Below, in pieces: positions 35,047 to 45,744 of a stretch of DNA of 64,000 nt. Where the stretch lies: contig CM057002.1 in NCBI GenBank assembly GCA_029891345.1, positions 21,280,295 through 21,344,294 of the forward strand. Direction: 5' to 3'. Below the pieces are notes generated by a model. It was not told the DNA's origin, made no database searches, and worked only from the letters and a program-made list of their open reading frames with translations. Origin of the DNA: Dryococelus australis. Lineage: Eukaryota > Arthropoda > Insecta > Phasmatodea > Phasmatidae. The position numbers were made by a program, and so were the translations under genes. How positions within the stretch are numbered: the stretch's first letter is position 1; each line of letters starts with the position of its first letter.

Positions 35047-35940
35047 TCAGGGCCTCAGGTTGTAAGGCCCACGATGATGCTGTGCTGAGCTGCCTGCCGA
35101 TGCTCCAGGGCGATGAACCTGCTGATGGCGAAGTGCTGCTACCCATGATCGCAAAATGTTGTTGTTCCCATCGCAAGTGGTGCACGCCTGCCAATGTTGA
35201 TGCTGACGCTTGGAGCGGCGGGGAGGGGTTGAGATTCGCTCTTCCGTCGACTCGTCGCTGCTGCTGATGCTGTCGCTGCTCTTCGGACCCCGCGATGCTC
35301 CTTCTTCTGGCGATGGGTAAGGTATGATGTCCCTTGCTGGACTTGATGCTCCTTCTGATGAACTTTCCCCTGCACTCTTGATGTGGTTCTCCAATGCGAG
35401 GTCAGCCGGTCTCATAGTCTTCGTTGGCGTCGTGGCAAAGTTTGGTGGCCAGCTTCCCTGTGGGCTGATCGGGCCCGCAGTTGCCCCCACTGACTCGCTT
35501 TGTGCGATGTCTTCCGAAGACAGTGTCTCTACACTGGGTGTCGTGACACTCTGGTCTGGCTCACTTCGGTTTGCAGTGCCTGCGATGTTGATGTTATGTG
35601 TTTGAGATGGTGTGACCTGTCCCTCTTGCTCCTCTTCTTCCCCTGCCAGCCTTATGGGCATATGATTACCGGGTGTGGCAGTGGGAAAAGGGTGCCGAAG
35701 AGCACTTCCATCTGTGCACGAGCTTGCCTCCGCCTCGCCATTGGGCATTTCTGTTACCTGCTCTTGGCCATTGGGCCCTTCCTCTTGCTCAGGAGTTTCT
35801 GTGCTGGGTCCTTGTATGGCTAGGCGAAGGTCGTCGCGGTGTACGGCCACCTTGCGCCTGCTGCTGACCTTGATGAGGTAAGTTGTATACCCCAGTGCTT
35901 TTACAACAACATGTGGTCTGCTCCACTTAGGGGCAAACCC
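35047..35940 (-). pseudogene. integrase C-terminal module and Pol tail, family B
   Basis: In the minus-strand frame ending at 35047, FAPKWSRPHVVVKALGY and then RKVAVHRDDLRLA match the GPY/F-type C-terminal module of gypsy integrases. A long Ser-, Glu- and Pro-rich tail of about 250 residues follows and ends near GPYNLRP. I see no signal peptide, transmembrane segment or glycoprotein motif, so this is a Pol tail and not an envelope gene. Confidence 0.7.
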
Positions 35941-36267
35941 TGCTCAAAATTTGCAGTTTGCGCTGCTCGGCCTGTGCCTGTGGACATAAACATGTTGTCC
36001 AGGCCTGAGCCTCTTTATTGGGCGGGTTGTTGCTGGTACCCATTGTCCTATGTACGTCTACTGGTGAATGAATGCGTTTTCCAGATCTTGCTCCCGGTGC
36101 TGTCGCCTGCTTGCTGTGCTTTCTGTTGCGTCGCTTTTTGCCTGTCGAATTCTGAATTCTCCAGGGAGGGGCAGCTCCCTTCCCTGCAGAATGGCGGCTG
36201 GTGATTGAACTGTGGCTATGTTCAACCTCTGTATGATTGTGAACAATGCCGCGGGCAGATGCTCAGC

Positions 36268-36608
36268 TTAATTTGCGGAGTTTGTTCCTACCTGCAGGCG
36301 CAACTGAGTCTTGAGGTCTTGATTCCTCCTCTCAGTTGGGTTGGCCCGCGGGTGGTACATGGCCATTGTACGATGCTGGACTACCCACCTGGACACAATT
36401 CTCTCCAATACTTCCCTGTAAGTTGAGTACCATTGTCGGTTAAGAGGGTGCACGGGTAGCCCCATCGGGGGTAGAATTCGGTCTCAAGTACACAGGCTAT
36501 GTTGCGTGCCCATGCACTGGAAACTGGGTATGCTTCTGTCCACCTTGAAAACGAGTCACTTACTACAAGATTGAACCTCTTGCCATTAGGGGTCCAGATA
36601 TGGCCCAA
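36268..36608 (-). pseudogene. integrase catalytic core, family B
   Basis: Two frames cover the D,D-35-E core: VVSDSFSRWTEAY with the first Asp, TLLTDNGTQLTGKYW with the second Asp, and, after a frameshift, YHPRANPTERRNQDLK with the catalytic Glu. This is the usual motif set of Ty3/gypsy integrases. The frame change near 36380-36465 separates the last acidic residue from the others. Confidence 0.85.
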
Positions 36609-37386
36609 TCAGGTCCAGCGAAATGGACTCGAATGGCTCCTGTGGCTTCCATGGTTTTTGTTGTGTTACTCCAGCTGTTCTCCTACTCTTGCAGAGGTTA
36701 CACTCTGGTAACGCCGGGCCAATGGAAATGGTTCTGCACATTTCTTGTGGTTTGTGATGCGCCTGGGCGGCCTGCAAATCGTGCATCGTGTGCATGATGT
36801 AGCACCTGTGCTCGTGACTTTTAGGCTCGTACAACTTCCATGTTGCTTCAGAGCGACACAGTCGTGTCTCAACGTCCGTGCCGTTTATTTGCCACCACTC
36901 CTGTTGACCCTGTATGATGGAGGTGATACGATGTTGGGTGTCTGTACACTGTAGTTGTGCTGTTAAAATGCTGTCCTGCAAGTTGTCAATCTCGAGTTCG
37001 GCTTCCTCGGGAGCCTCGATGACGGCATAGCTCACACAGCCCTCGCCAGTTGTTGGGTGGTTGGCTGTAGTAGGGGGAAGTAGGTCATTCCAGTCTTCTT
37101 GGTCCACCACTACCGTTTCGCCTGGTACGTGTGAGAGCTCGTCTGCTAACTGATTCTCAGCTCCCGTTACATACTCCACTTCGAAATCGTACGCTTGGAG
37201 GAGGAGTGCCCTGCGTGCCAATTTACTCCTGGCCTCTTTCATGGTGTGATGCCAGAGTAAGCAGCAGTTTTTGGTTCGTGGTGTGAACAGTTGGTACTCT
37301 AGGTATGCCCTGTACCATTTAACGGCCCAAACTATGGCCAGACACTCTCGCTCGTTCATGTCGTACCTACATTCAGTTGCCCCCAA
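36586..37386 (-). pseudogene. RNase H and integrase zinc-binding domain, family B
   Basis: The 266-codon frame starts in RNase H (YDMNERECLAIVWAVKWYR, then VEYVTGAENQLADELS). It continues into the integrase N-terminal H-H-C-C region (HTMHDLQAAQAHHKP, then CNLCKSRR) and ends with ESISLDLIGPY at the start of the integrase core. The long uninterrupted frame is the best-preserved part of the element. RNase H degrades template RNA; the H-H-C-C domain binds zinc in integrase. Confidence 0.85.
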
Positions 37387-37636
37387 CTTTGCACTACTGC
37401 ATTCAATTATGCGTTTCTCTTGGTTATGTCCAATCTAGAGAACTTCTCCCAAGCCCTTTTCACTTGCGTCTGTTTGAAGATATAAATGGTGACTTGGGTT
37501 GTGTCGAGCCAATGTCTTGTACTCCCTGAACTTGCTCTAGATCTCTTGAAAACTTGCTTCATGTTTCACTGTCCATACGTACTTTATGTTGGGTGACAAC
37601 ATGTCAGTGAGTAAAATCCTTTATGTTTTCCCGCAG

Positions 37637-38486
37637 CTAGTTCACTAACCCGAAGAATTTCCTCAGTTGTTTCTTTGTGCGCGGCTCCTCAGAGTCGTTA
37701 ATGAGGGCCAATTGCTCTGCTGTTGGCGGGCTTCTGTGTTCATTGACCATGTGTCCAAGAAACTGTATGCATGGGGGGCCAATGTGATACTTGTGGTTCT
37801 CACACGACAACTTATTGATGGCTAGTCTCTCCAAAACTAATGACAGGTGTTAGATGTGGTCATCCCAGGTTTCGGACCAGAGGACCATGTCATCCAGGTA
37901 CGCGAGGGCATAATCTCCAATGTACCCATCGAGCACCTGGACCAATATCGTTTGAAAAGTTGCCAGTGCGCACTTCAAGCCGAAGGGAATTGCGCAGAAG
38001 TGGAACCTTCTCCCATCTGGGGCTGTGAACGCCACTTTGTGATGGTCTGCTGGTTTTATTGACACCCGCCAGTACCCGCTGCGCAGGTCCAGTGATGTTA
38101 TGACCTTAGCCTTGCCCAAGCTATGCAATGCATCCTTGACACTTATGTAGGAGGGCGGAACACTCAGTGTGATTTAGTTGATTGCTCTGAAATCCACACA
38201 GAAGAAGCACGTCCTGTTCTTGGGTGCCAAGGGGTGATTGTGCTCTTGTAGTGGTTGCGAGTGGGTTCAATCACACCCTCAGTTAGCATTTCTTCAATCT
38301 GCTCTTTGATGATGGTGCATTGATGCGGCTGGTAACTTCTGGGTCCAGAGTAGATCGGCTGGTCATGCTCCAAAGAATACAATGCTCGATTACGGCTGTT
38401 CGACGGAGTGGGTCTCCTGCCGCAAATACTTCCCGTCGTTCATCCAGTATGCGTTGCACCATCACCCTGTATTCCAGAGGGACCAC
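37637..38486 (-). pseudogene. reverse transcriptase, family B
   Basis: Three overlapping frames carry RT. The N-terminal part has QCTIIKEQIEEMLTEGVIEP; the palm has KVITSLDLRSGYW, FHFCAIPFGLKCALATFQ and the intact catalytic AYLDDMVLWS; the thumb side has CIQFLGHMVNEH and EEPRTKKQLRKFFGLVN. Frameshifts lie between about 38290 and 38130 and around 37850. The catalytic Y-L-D-D is kept, unlike in family A. Confidence 0.85.
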
Positions 38487-38504
38487 ATGATCAAGTTCAT
38501 CGAG

Positions 38505-38909
38505 TTATACTCTGGGCTCATTACCAGTGGGTCGGGATTCGTTGTCGTACACCGTTCGCCTTTCCTTCAGGCCTAAATGGATCCTACGGGCGGCTGGCTC
38601 AACAATGGCATTTTGTTCGCTGAGCCAGGGGATACCCAAGATGTCATCCTCCCGTAGGTCCACAGACACGAGGGCTGTGGTGATGGTGTCCACATCTCTA
38701 ATTCGGATTGTAATCAGTGTCTCCCCCATTGATTCCCCTACGGTCTGCTTTGTTTCGAGGTGTAGTACCTGTGTACTCGGTGCAATCTCGTTTGTGTCCA
38801 CGAATCCAACACGCACTAAATTATGACTTGCTGCTGTATCTATTAATGCATAGCATGGTTGCTGATTAAAATGAACTGCAATTCTAATCATTCGATTTGG
38901 TTTTTTCAC
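38505..38909 (-). pseudogene. aspartic protease, family B
   Basis: The frame reads CYALIDTAASHNLV, an active-site motif of retropepsin type with D-T-A-A in place of D-T/S-G-A, followed by ILGIPWL, the usual hydrophobic C-terminal motif. The Gly-to-Ala change in the active-site loop may have inactivated it. About 134 codons are open, close to a complete protease domain. Confidence 0.8.
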
Positions 38910-39476
38910 TGATCTGCTGTATGCTTGGTTGCTGATTTCAGATTCCTGCCTGCCCTACTTGTTGAGGAAACTATGTATTGCGGGGGTCCTTTGCCCTGGG
39001 GTAGTGAGCGTCCGGCTCGCCTACCCCAACTGTCCGTTTCCCGTCGGTGGTTTGTTGTTGTTCTGTGGTTGGTTTCGTTTTGGGCACTGACTGTGCAAAT
39101 GCATTCTGCCTTCAACCTTGCAATATTGACACGCAAATGGGAGCTCACGCGGGCCTCCTACCATGCCCGTGGTTGCTGCTGTCCGTGCTGCCATCCTGGG
39201 TTCGGAGTATGTTCTTGTCCGGAACGCACCTGCTCCTACTACCTTGTTCGCTGCCGGTTGCTCCTCTGTCCGCTCCTTCTGCTCTGCGTCTTTTCTCCGG
39301 CGCGAATGTGGTACACGTCACCCTCTCTGTTCGCGGCATCTTATTCTCGGCTGGCTTGGTCCAGCAATGCGGCAGAGCGCATGAAGTCCTCTGTGCTGCT
39401 GTGAATTAACGGTGCCGTTGCTAGCCTGTTTTCTGCTGATCTCAAGCTCGCTCATGTGTGGATGAAAGTTCTTGAT

Positions 39477-40013
39477 TCACCCTATACTACTCGTTGCAAA
39501 TGCGGTCAGGGATTCATCTGCTTTTTGCACTTCTAGCACAGTCCTGCTCTGTTCTTGCAATGAGGAGTAGGTATTGCCAAATCGACTTTGAAAGCTGTTA
39601 CGAAATTCTACCCACTCAATACCGCAATGACTGATAGTTTTCCACCAATTACTCGCCTCCCCGATCAATTGTGTCCCTATACAATTTGGCCACTCTTGTT
39701 GGCACATTCTGTATCTCTCAAAACACGTTGTGCAGTCGTTTAGAAAAGCCTGCGGGTCCTCACTTGGTAGGCCTGAAAACGTTGGTAATATTTGAAATCG
39801 AGCCGGAGTTGTACCAGCTTCTACGGCTCTTATGATTGCTGTAAATAATTCTGGACTATTATGATCGTTTTGTTGTGGGTACGTAACACGCATGGGCTGT
39901 GACGTCTGCTTCTGCGGTTCTTCTGCTCCTCTGGGTAGGGGCGTTGAATGTGCCAGTGGGTTTTGGTACACACTGGCCCATTCCATAATGTTCCCGCTCA
40001 CAGTGATGTGCAT
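39477..40013 (-). pseudogene. gag capsid-like frame, family B
   Basis: The 178-codon frame contains LPTFSGLPSEDPQAFL, a typical start of gypsy capsid domains, then GTQLIGEASNWWKTI and FRNSFQSRFGN, which follow the usual capsid helix pattern. The frame is lost after about 39480. A CCHC-like knuckle (CQYCKVEG, then QCPK) can be read near 39095-39152 in another frame. Confidence 0.75.
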
Positions 40014-40609
40014 TAGACAATTCCGCCTCTGCTACTGACTTGACCTCTGACCGCGGCGATGGGAATGCGAATTGCCGGCGGCGGAATCTCCCGGCGGCTC
40101 GGTTTGCCATGCCTTGCCCCGGTCAGACGTTGCCAGTGCGTTTTGCGTCCACACGACTCACACCTCACGTTTTCTTGTGACCCTTGCCTGCAAATTTCCT
40201 GTTGACACTGCTCATGTGCTTGTAAATGTTCTATTTCCGACTGCTTTGGAAATCTCGTCAGTTCGGAGAATAATGCGTTCGCACGTTTCACAGAGAATAC
40301 GGCCTTGTTGTTCCGTGGTGGACTTTTCAGTCCGGCTGAAACATTCCGGATGAAAACCACGTGCACCTGTACACAAATTACGGTTCCGTTTCCCCTTCCT
40401 GCACACTTAATTTGTTTCGCACACCTGCCATCCTGCCAATGCGTAATTACATCTATCGTGGAATTGAAATCGATTAAGTGTGGTTGTTGACATTGACAAA
40501 CAAATTGGCTTGGCAAAACTTGCTCATCTCGCGTGGGTTGTACTTTGCCACAGTAGGCACACAAAATTGCTGGTGTACTACCTGAGGTACAACTCCACGT
40601 TTCGCCCAC
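40013..40609 (-). pseudogene. Cys-rich region upstream of gag, family B
   Basis: The 198-codon frame starts with a Cys cluster (CAYCGK, then LPSQFVCQCQQ). In a second, overlapping frame (40406-40212) the sequence continues with NLCTGARGFHPECF and ILCETCERII. Read across the frame change, the C-x2-C, C, H-x2-C and C-x2-C spacing resembles a PHD- or RING-like zinc finger. It lies between the presumed 5' end and the capsid-like frame. Such a finger is not usual at this place in Ty3/gypsy gag, so it could be an added domain or an inserted fragment. Confidence 0.4.
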
Positions 40610-40764
40610 TCGGGCTCTGTTTGCGGTGGTAGTGTTGACGTCGCCTTCGACTAAGGAGGGTGCGTCTCTGCTTCTTCTGGCTGAATACGACTATTAGCGA
40701 CTATTAACATTTTAGCTCGTGGCATACACCCTGTACTCTGTGATCGGCCTGGAAACAGGTCATC

Positions 40765-42333
40765 TTGAGCCTAGCCCCTAGTGGGTCAGCGATCACTCTG
40801 TATAGCACCGATCTAGATACTTTTTTAACAATAGTTTCTCGCAGTTTGCAAACAACACAGCATCGAGAGTCGCTCCACACCGAGCCTACCCCTCCCCCAC
40901 CACCCTCACGGGTCATGGCGGCGGGCGGGGAACCGACGACGCCAACAATGTCCACGTCAACAATGTCCACACCAACTTCCTCCCGATCGTCAACACCGGC
41001 CGCAGGAAATTACACCTCTGACATGGAAACCGACTACCAATTAGTCAAACGTAAAGCTGACAGAACAACCACGAAGGAGAACAAGCGTCTCCATTCTGTG
41101 TCGTCCGAGGCACATACAAATGCCATACCTATACAAAATAGGTTTTCCCCGCTTAAGGAGGTAACGGACAAAACCTCAGCATTTGATCGTCCCGGCTCTT
41201 CAAGCATCTCCACCCACAAAACACAAACGGCTGCACCACAAACACGTCAGAAAAAACAAAACCAGTATAGATTAGTGGTTCCTGACGCCACAAAATACAA
41301 CCTACTTATCCAGAAACTGCGAGCCATTAGTAGGGATGGGTTCTCCCTTCTCCCCACAGCTCGCGGAACACAAATCCTGACCAAAAACATTAACTTTTTC
41401 ACAGCTGCTCGCACAATGCTAGAAGCGAACTACATATATTACTTTACTTTCTGTCAAGCTGCCGAGCTCCCACAGAAAGTCGTTTTTGACCTCCACACCA
41501 CAACCGACATTGCGGACATCAAGTCGGACCTGGAATGTGCCGGATACTCAATCCAGCACATTTATCAATTTAAAAAACGTATCCAAGATGAAACAGACCC
41601 CACGAAATTCACGTTGGAGCCGCAACGTTTTTTCTGCGTCACGGCGGCGCAGAACACTTCTCTCCCTCCTCTGCACTCTGTCACGAGGATAAACATGACA
41701 ATAGTTCATCCCCGCCAATACCAGAAACGGCCGACAGACGTGGCACAATGCCGCAACTGTCTAGCTTTAGGACACACAAAAAATCATTGCTCCATGCCGA
41801 CAAAATGCCCTCACTGCGCCGGCCCTCACCCCGAGAGTGCTTGCGCAACAATCAAAAACAACTCCACGCCTACATGCAGTAACTGCGCGGGCGAACACAC
41901 AGCCCTATCAAAAGCCTGCCCCAAGTTCCTGGACTTGGTGCAGAAAAGAACTACTGCTGCCGCTACAAAAATCGCGACAAAAACCGCAAAACAACCTCCT
42001 GCCCCGTCCAGGTTTCCAGTCAGGACATTACAGCCTGGCAAAACTTATTCGCAGGCACTCTCTGCGAATATACACAAACCAGCTCCCACTCTTGACACCC
42101 CTGCGATGCCAAACACACAACCGCAGTCCCGCCCTCGCCAGCGAAATTCGCCAGGGGAGATGCGAAACGTAATGCGGGATTTCCATGAACTCATGGAATT
42201 CCTTAGAGCATGCGACTTCGCCTCGCTCATGGCTCATTTCTACCCCTACATACAAAAACTCCGCAACATCACAGAAAAACATGAGAGAACCTGGCTACTT
42301 CTCGAAGCCATGGCGTCATTTGCGGCCCCCTAG
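40765..42333 (+). CDS. LINE ORF1 protein (Gag-like, three zinc knuckles)
   Basis: The protein has 522 residues from the first ATG; the ATG at 40915 in better context would give 472. After a Ser/Thr-rich N-terminus, residues about 168-245 resemble the RNA-binding fold of LINE ORF1 proteins. Residues about 235-328 resemble the domain associated with these zinc fingers (PRE_C2HC). Three zinc knuckles follow: CRNCLALGHTKNHC (329-342), CPHCAGPHPESAC (348-360) and CSNCAGEHTALSKAC (371-385). The C-terminus ends with a helical segment rich in Leu and Arg. ORF1 proteins of the Jockey clade bind element RNA. No frame lesion is visible. Confidence 0.85.
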   Translation: MSLAPSGSAITLYSTDLDTFLTIVSRSLQTTQHRESLHTEPTPPPPPSRVMAAGGEPTTPTMSTSTMSTPTSSRSSTPAAGNYTSDMETDYQLVKRKADRTTTKENKRLHSVSSEAHTNAIPIQNRFSPLKEVTDKTSAFDRPGSSSISTHKTQTAAPQTRQKKQNQYRLVVPDATKYNLLIQKLRAISRDGFSLLPTARGTQILTKNINFFTAARTMLEANYIYYFTFCQAAELPQKVVFDLHTTTDIADIKSDLECAGYSIQHIYQFKKRIQDETDPTKFTLEPQRFFCVTAAQNTSLPPLHSVTRINMTIVHPRQYQKRPTDVAQCRNCLALGHTKNHCSMPTKCPHCAGPHPESACATIKNNSTPTCSNCAGEHTALSKACPKFLDLVQKRTTAAATKIATKTAKQPPAPSRFPVRTLQPGKTYSQALSANIHKPAPTLDTPAMPNTQPQSRPRQRNSPGEMRNVMRDFHELMEFLRACDFASLMAHFYPYIQKLRNITEKHERTWLLLEAMASFAAP

Positions 42334-42452
42334 CCTGTCAACTAGACCCGCATTTGCCATTTTCCCCTACTTTGTACTGGAGCGACTCCGAAACACTGTA
42401 CATTTACTATATTCACTCTGACGAGCGAAATTAAACGCAATAATACCGCCCG

Positions 42453-42481
<29 letters not shown>
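40765..42481 (+). mobile_element. ORF1-only non-LTR element (half-LINE) with poly(A) tail
   Basis: An open ORF1 (40765-42333) is followed by a 3' UTR of about 120 bases and 27 A (42455-42481). A complete Jockey-type LINE would have ORF2 with endonuclease and RT between ORF1 and the 3' UTR; nothing of it remains. The intact frame and clean tail point to recent movement by enzymes supplied by another element. The 5' end and the target-site duplication could not be fixed. Confidence 0.75.
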
Positions 42482-42483
<2 letters not shown>

Positions 42484-43430
42484 CCCCGAAACTGGCCGGA
42501 GTTTTCCGATCGGTCCGGGACAAACAACTACCTTGTGGCAGGACCGCTTGGCGCTAGCATCACGCCAGCCATATCGCTCTCGGACTTCTCCGAGTTTTAA
42601 CTAACTTTTAGCCGCTCGTCACGGTACATTCAGACATGCACTCACACACCAATTAGATTATTTAATTGAATATAACATATGACATATTAAGTAATTACAA
42701 AACTGAACCAATAACACTGATTTAAATTTTCGCGAAACTTAAATTCACCACATCATATACATATAATTATTTTAATTATATAAACCCTTGCCACTCCAGT
42801 CATGGGAAAGCTACTTTTATCGAATATTTAACTTCATTTGGCTATTAACCTCCGCTTTTTATACCAAACTGTCGCTAGCTCTCTCACAGGGAGCTCGTGA
42901 CAGTAATTCACAAGTCCTGAACTTTAAAATTCCGCGCTGATAAAATCAATTAACTTCTCCAAGCTCTTTTATCCCGTACAGGCAGGGAAAAAGAGAGTAA
43001 AAATCAGTTATGGAAACAGCTCCCAGGCGCTGGGAATCCTGTACAATAATGTTGCTTGGCAGCTTGAAGTAATTTTGATGGGTGCGGAGGGGGGCGGGGG
43101 TTAGCTTCTCCTCGCCTCCGCAAGCTAACTGATAACCAACTGGGTGGCCAAGGTCCCTCACAAGGGACCGATCTACCCCCGCGCTGAGGGAGTAGCGTCC
43201 CAGTGATGTAAAATGGCGGTTGCGGTGGTTATTCTTTTGCGAATCTTCAAATTCCCTACTGACGAACATCTTCCACCGCCCCTGCGTTTTAGAGTACATC
43301 GTGTTGTTTTTCAATGATAACTTGAAATTTAGTTTATAATGGACGGAAATTTTTTTGCCAATATGTTTTTTTCTACTAATATTCCGATTAAAATAGAGAA
43401 ACGGTGTAACTATATTCGGATTACTTTGGT
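42482..43430. other. unassigned stretch with promoter-like signal on the minus strand
   Basis: No coding domain is seen. On the minus strand GGTATAAAAAGCGG (about 42857-42870) is a good TATA box, and the sequence downstream of it up to 42482 is GC-rich. It could be the 5' LTR of family B separated by the half-LINE, but no matching 3' LTR was found. Confidence 0.25.
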
Positions 43431-43432
43431 TT

Positions 43433-43660
43433 CTTATGAGTGAGTGAAGAGATATGGGGGCTCTTAACATCGAGGTCTTGAGAGCCGATGTGTGTGATTG
43501 AGGTGAGTATGGAGCAGCGCCGGATTGAAAGGGCAGGGGGAAACGGAAGATCCCTGAGAATAACCCGCCGACCAGCGGCATCGTCTGGCACGATTCCCAC
43601 GAAGGAAAATACACGAGCAACTTCACCGGGTAACGAAGCCGGTTCATATGGTTTTTGAAA
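43433..43660 (-). repeat. SINE-related repeat, body only
   Basis: In minus orientation this shares the body of the SINEs at 5534 and 49425: ggcgggttattctcaggga, ggcgctgctccatactcacc and tctcaagacctcgatgttaa. The tRNA-like head is replaced by unrelated sequence. On the plus strand an A-run at about 43658-43675 follows. Confidence 0.6.
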
Positions 43661-43679
43661 AAAAAAAAAAAAAAAGAGG

Positions 43680-44565
43680 GGAGGGGGAGGATAACACAAA
43701 AGGCGCTAAGCGAACCCCTGGCCCACTATACTCGGACATGTTTATCAAATGTTAAATGCTTAACAATAGCTCATATCAGTTACAACATAACAAAATTTAA
43801 CCTTATATCTCGAAGCACTCAGTGACATAATGTAAAATACTCGGTGGCACATAGAAAACTGTAGTGAAGCATTAAAACATATAAGAGTCGCATAGAAAAT
43901 TATGGAGTCACACCTATACAGCACAGAATAATTTAGTCCCTTGCTGAGCACAATATGTAAAGTATTGGGTTGGTAATTCTTTTATTTCCTTTTTTTACAA
44001 TCTTTTTATGTGTAACTATTTGATAATATTGAATAGATTTCCTATACCTTAAAATTATTTTTTATTTCTTACTGTTATGCCTTCCGTAAGAAATAAAATT
44101 AATCGATCCCTTTTGTGATTGTTAAGCTGCCACTGACTATCCATTAGAAGCAGTTTGTATCGGTTGCTTTAACGTGAGGTCATTTTGACTATTTCAGATT
44201 CAGAGCGCAGCTATCTAAAGGCGCTTTCACACGATCGAAATTCACTTCAAAATTTCTTCAAACGCATTTATTAAATTCTTTGAATGTGGCCGTTTCGTCT
44301 TTCAAGATAATGAATGACTGAGTTCCTTCAAATAATTCAAGAGTTGCACTCCAAGTTATTAAAACAGTATAAATATAATATGCAGTGTCTTAATACAATA
44401 ATTTTTACGCTTTTAAACTACAAAAAAAATCCATGCAAAGTAAAAAAAAAATGTTTCTTTTGATGTCACTTTAACACTTATTGAATACAGCTGCATGTGT
44501 GACAGGTTATTCCAATCTCTGAAGTAATAATTCAATTTTTATTGAATTCGATCCGTTGAAGTAAA
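43680..44565. other. AT-rich stretch, nothing recognised
   Basis: No open frame with a recognisable domain, no repeat partner in the window and no RNA gene seen. Confidence 0.4.
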
Positions 44566-44994
44566 GATTGTTCACCACAAAGTGAACATTTTTAAAAATG
44601 AACCTCAGAAAAAAGTCACTCCCCCTGAACATATATATTTTAACGGGCGCACTGTGTGACATTTGCCCAGTAAAGTTGGGAACGATGGATGGAAAGTAGT
44701 TCCATATCTTAAGGTCGAATAAAAAGTGTTAGGTAACAATTTGTGAAAAGTTAAATTTATTTTTGTCGCATTCAGTGTTTTTTTAATGCATCGAAGTGTG
44801 AAAACGAGCAGATTTGTAGGGTATAATATTCACTTTCCTAAACATTTCACATTTTTACTTGACCGTCGCATGAATAAATTGATGAGGAGGATTCCATTGT
44901 TAATTTTATATAAGGCGGAAGAATACATAAGGTGCATACAAGTAGATCTTAAGCAGGTATTTCAAAAGTGCTCATTTTACCGTGAACAGCCTAT
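44566..44994 (+). mobile_element. MITE copy 4 (long form)
   Basis: The right end TTTTACCGTGAACAGCCTATA is well kept; the left end ATTGTTCACCACAAAGTGAA is slightly degraded. The interior matches copies 1, 5 and 6: CAGTAAAGTTGGGAACGATG, ATGAATAAATTGATGAGG and GTAGATCTTAAGCAGGTATT. It ends 84 bases before the candidate exon at 45079. Confidence 0.85.
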
Positions 44995-45078
44995 AAATGA
45001 GAACACTTCCTGTATTCAACACGTTGAGATCAATTATTTGAATTCAATAAAATATTTGATCGTGTGAACGTGTTGCAG

Positions 45079-45569
45079 GTAAAACTCATGAAGGAAAATC
45101 ACGAACCTCTCTTGATGGCGTCTGGAGACATCCGCAGTACGGCGGGAACGAGCCGACATTCGCGCGGAAGAAGAACTGCTGACTACGGAATAGCTGCCCC
45201 GGGGCTCGCGCTCGGAAACTAAGACCGCGGTCCTCAGCCGACGAAGGTGCCGGGGAAGACGAGAAGAAACCAGATGAGTCGCCAACGAAGGACGACGGGC
45301 TGGGGCAGTCCAAGCCCATGATCCACACGACGGTGGTCCACGTGCGGAAGGACGGCACGAGCTGCGTGTGGTCGTCCACCAACAAGCTGGGCGACGAACC
45401 CGGGGCAGTCACCCAGTTCGGGAGTGACGATCCGGGTCAGCTGTCGGCTCTGAACGCCGGCAGCTGGGTCTCCAACCCTCGCGACAAAGGATCTCCTCAA
45501 GTTGCACCCTTCAACCACGTGGTGGACGCCACCCAACAGAGTGCTGGGCCCCTAGGTCTCGGCTACTGA
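45079..45569 (+). pseudogene. GC-rich host-like terminal exon with one in-frame TGA
   Basis: After GTGTTGCAG a frame beginning KTHEGKSRTSLDGVWRHPQY runs to TGA at 45180-45182. It then stays open for 128 more codons with TKDDGLGQSKPMIHTTVVHV, WSSTNKLGDEPGAVTQFG and PFNHVVDATQQSAGPLGLGY, ending at TGA 45567-45569. GC content is far above that of the flanks, as in an exon. I do not recognise the protein. It may be a decayed gene, a retained exon fragment, or a live exon starting after the first TGA. The minus-strand frames here look like shadows. Confidence 0.4.
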
Positions 45570-45744
45570 CGACTCCCGTTTCGCTCTCCTGCTCACAGAG
45601 GCCGCCGCTTCAAACATCGATGTGGTGTGAGAAGTTGCTCTGCGGGGAGGGAGATCCGAAAGAGATCCTTGGAACTGGTCCAAGGAAGACCACGCCGGTG
45701 GAACACGCTGCTGAGGATGGCTTCCCCGCTCTAACCTACTATAC

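Larger units (their letters stand above)
34945..40640 (-). mobile_element. Ty3/gypsy LTR retrotransposon, family B, degenerate
   Basis: On the minus strand the order is gag-like region, zinc knuckle, protease, RT, RNase H, integrase and a polypurine tract, over about 5.7 kb. That PR-RT-RH-IN order is the Ty3/gypsy one. Every domain is recognisable, but frameshifts separate several of them. It differs strongly from family A. The 5' side is next to the plus-strand LINE ORF1 at 40765, and no intact LTR pair was found. Confidence 0.85.

Noticed and set aside
35047-35850. Envelope gene of gypsy B
   Set aside because: The frame starts with the integrase C-terminal module and has no signal peptide or membrane span; it is the Pol tail.
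35025-39409. Many plus-strand open frames across the gypsy B element
   Set aside because: They are antisense shadows of gag and pol sequence with no domain of their own.
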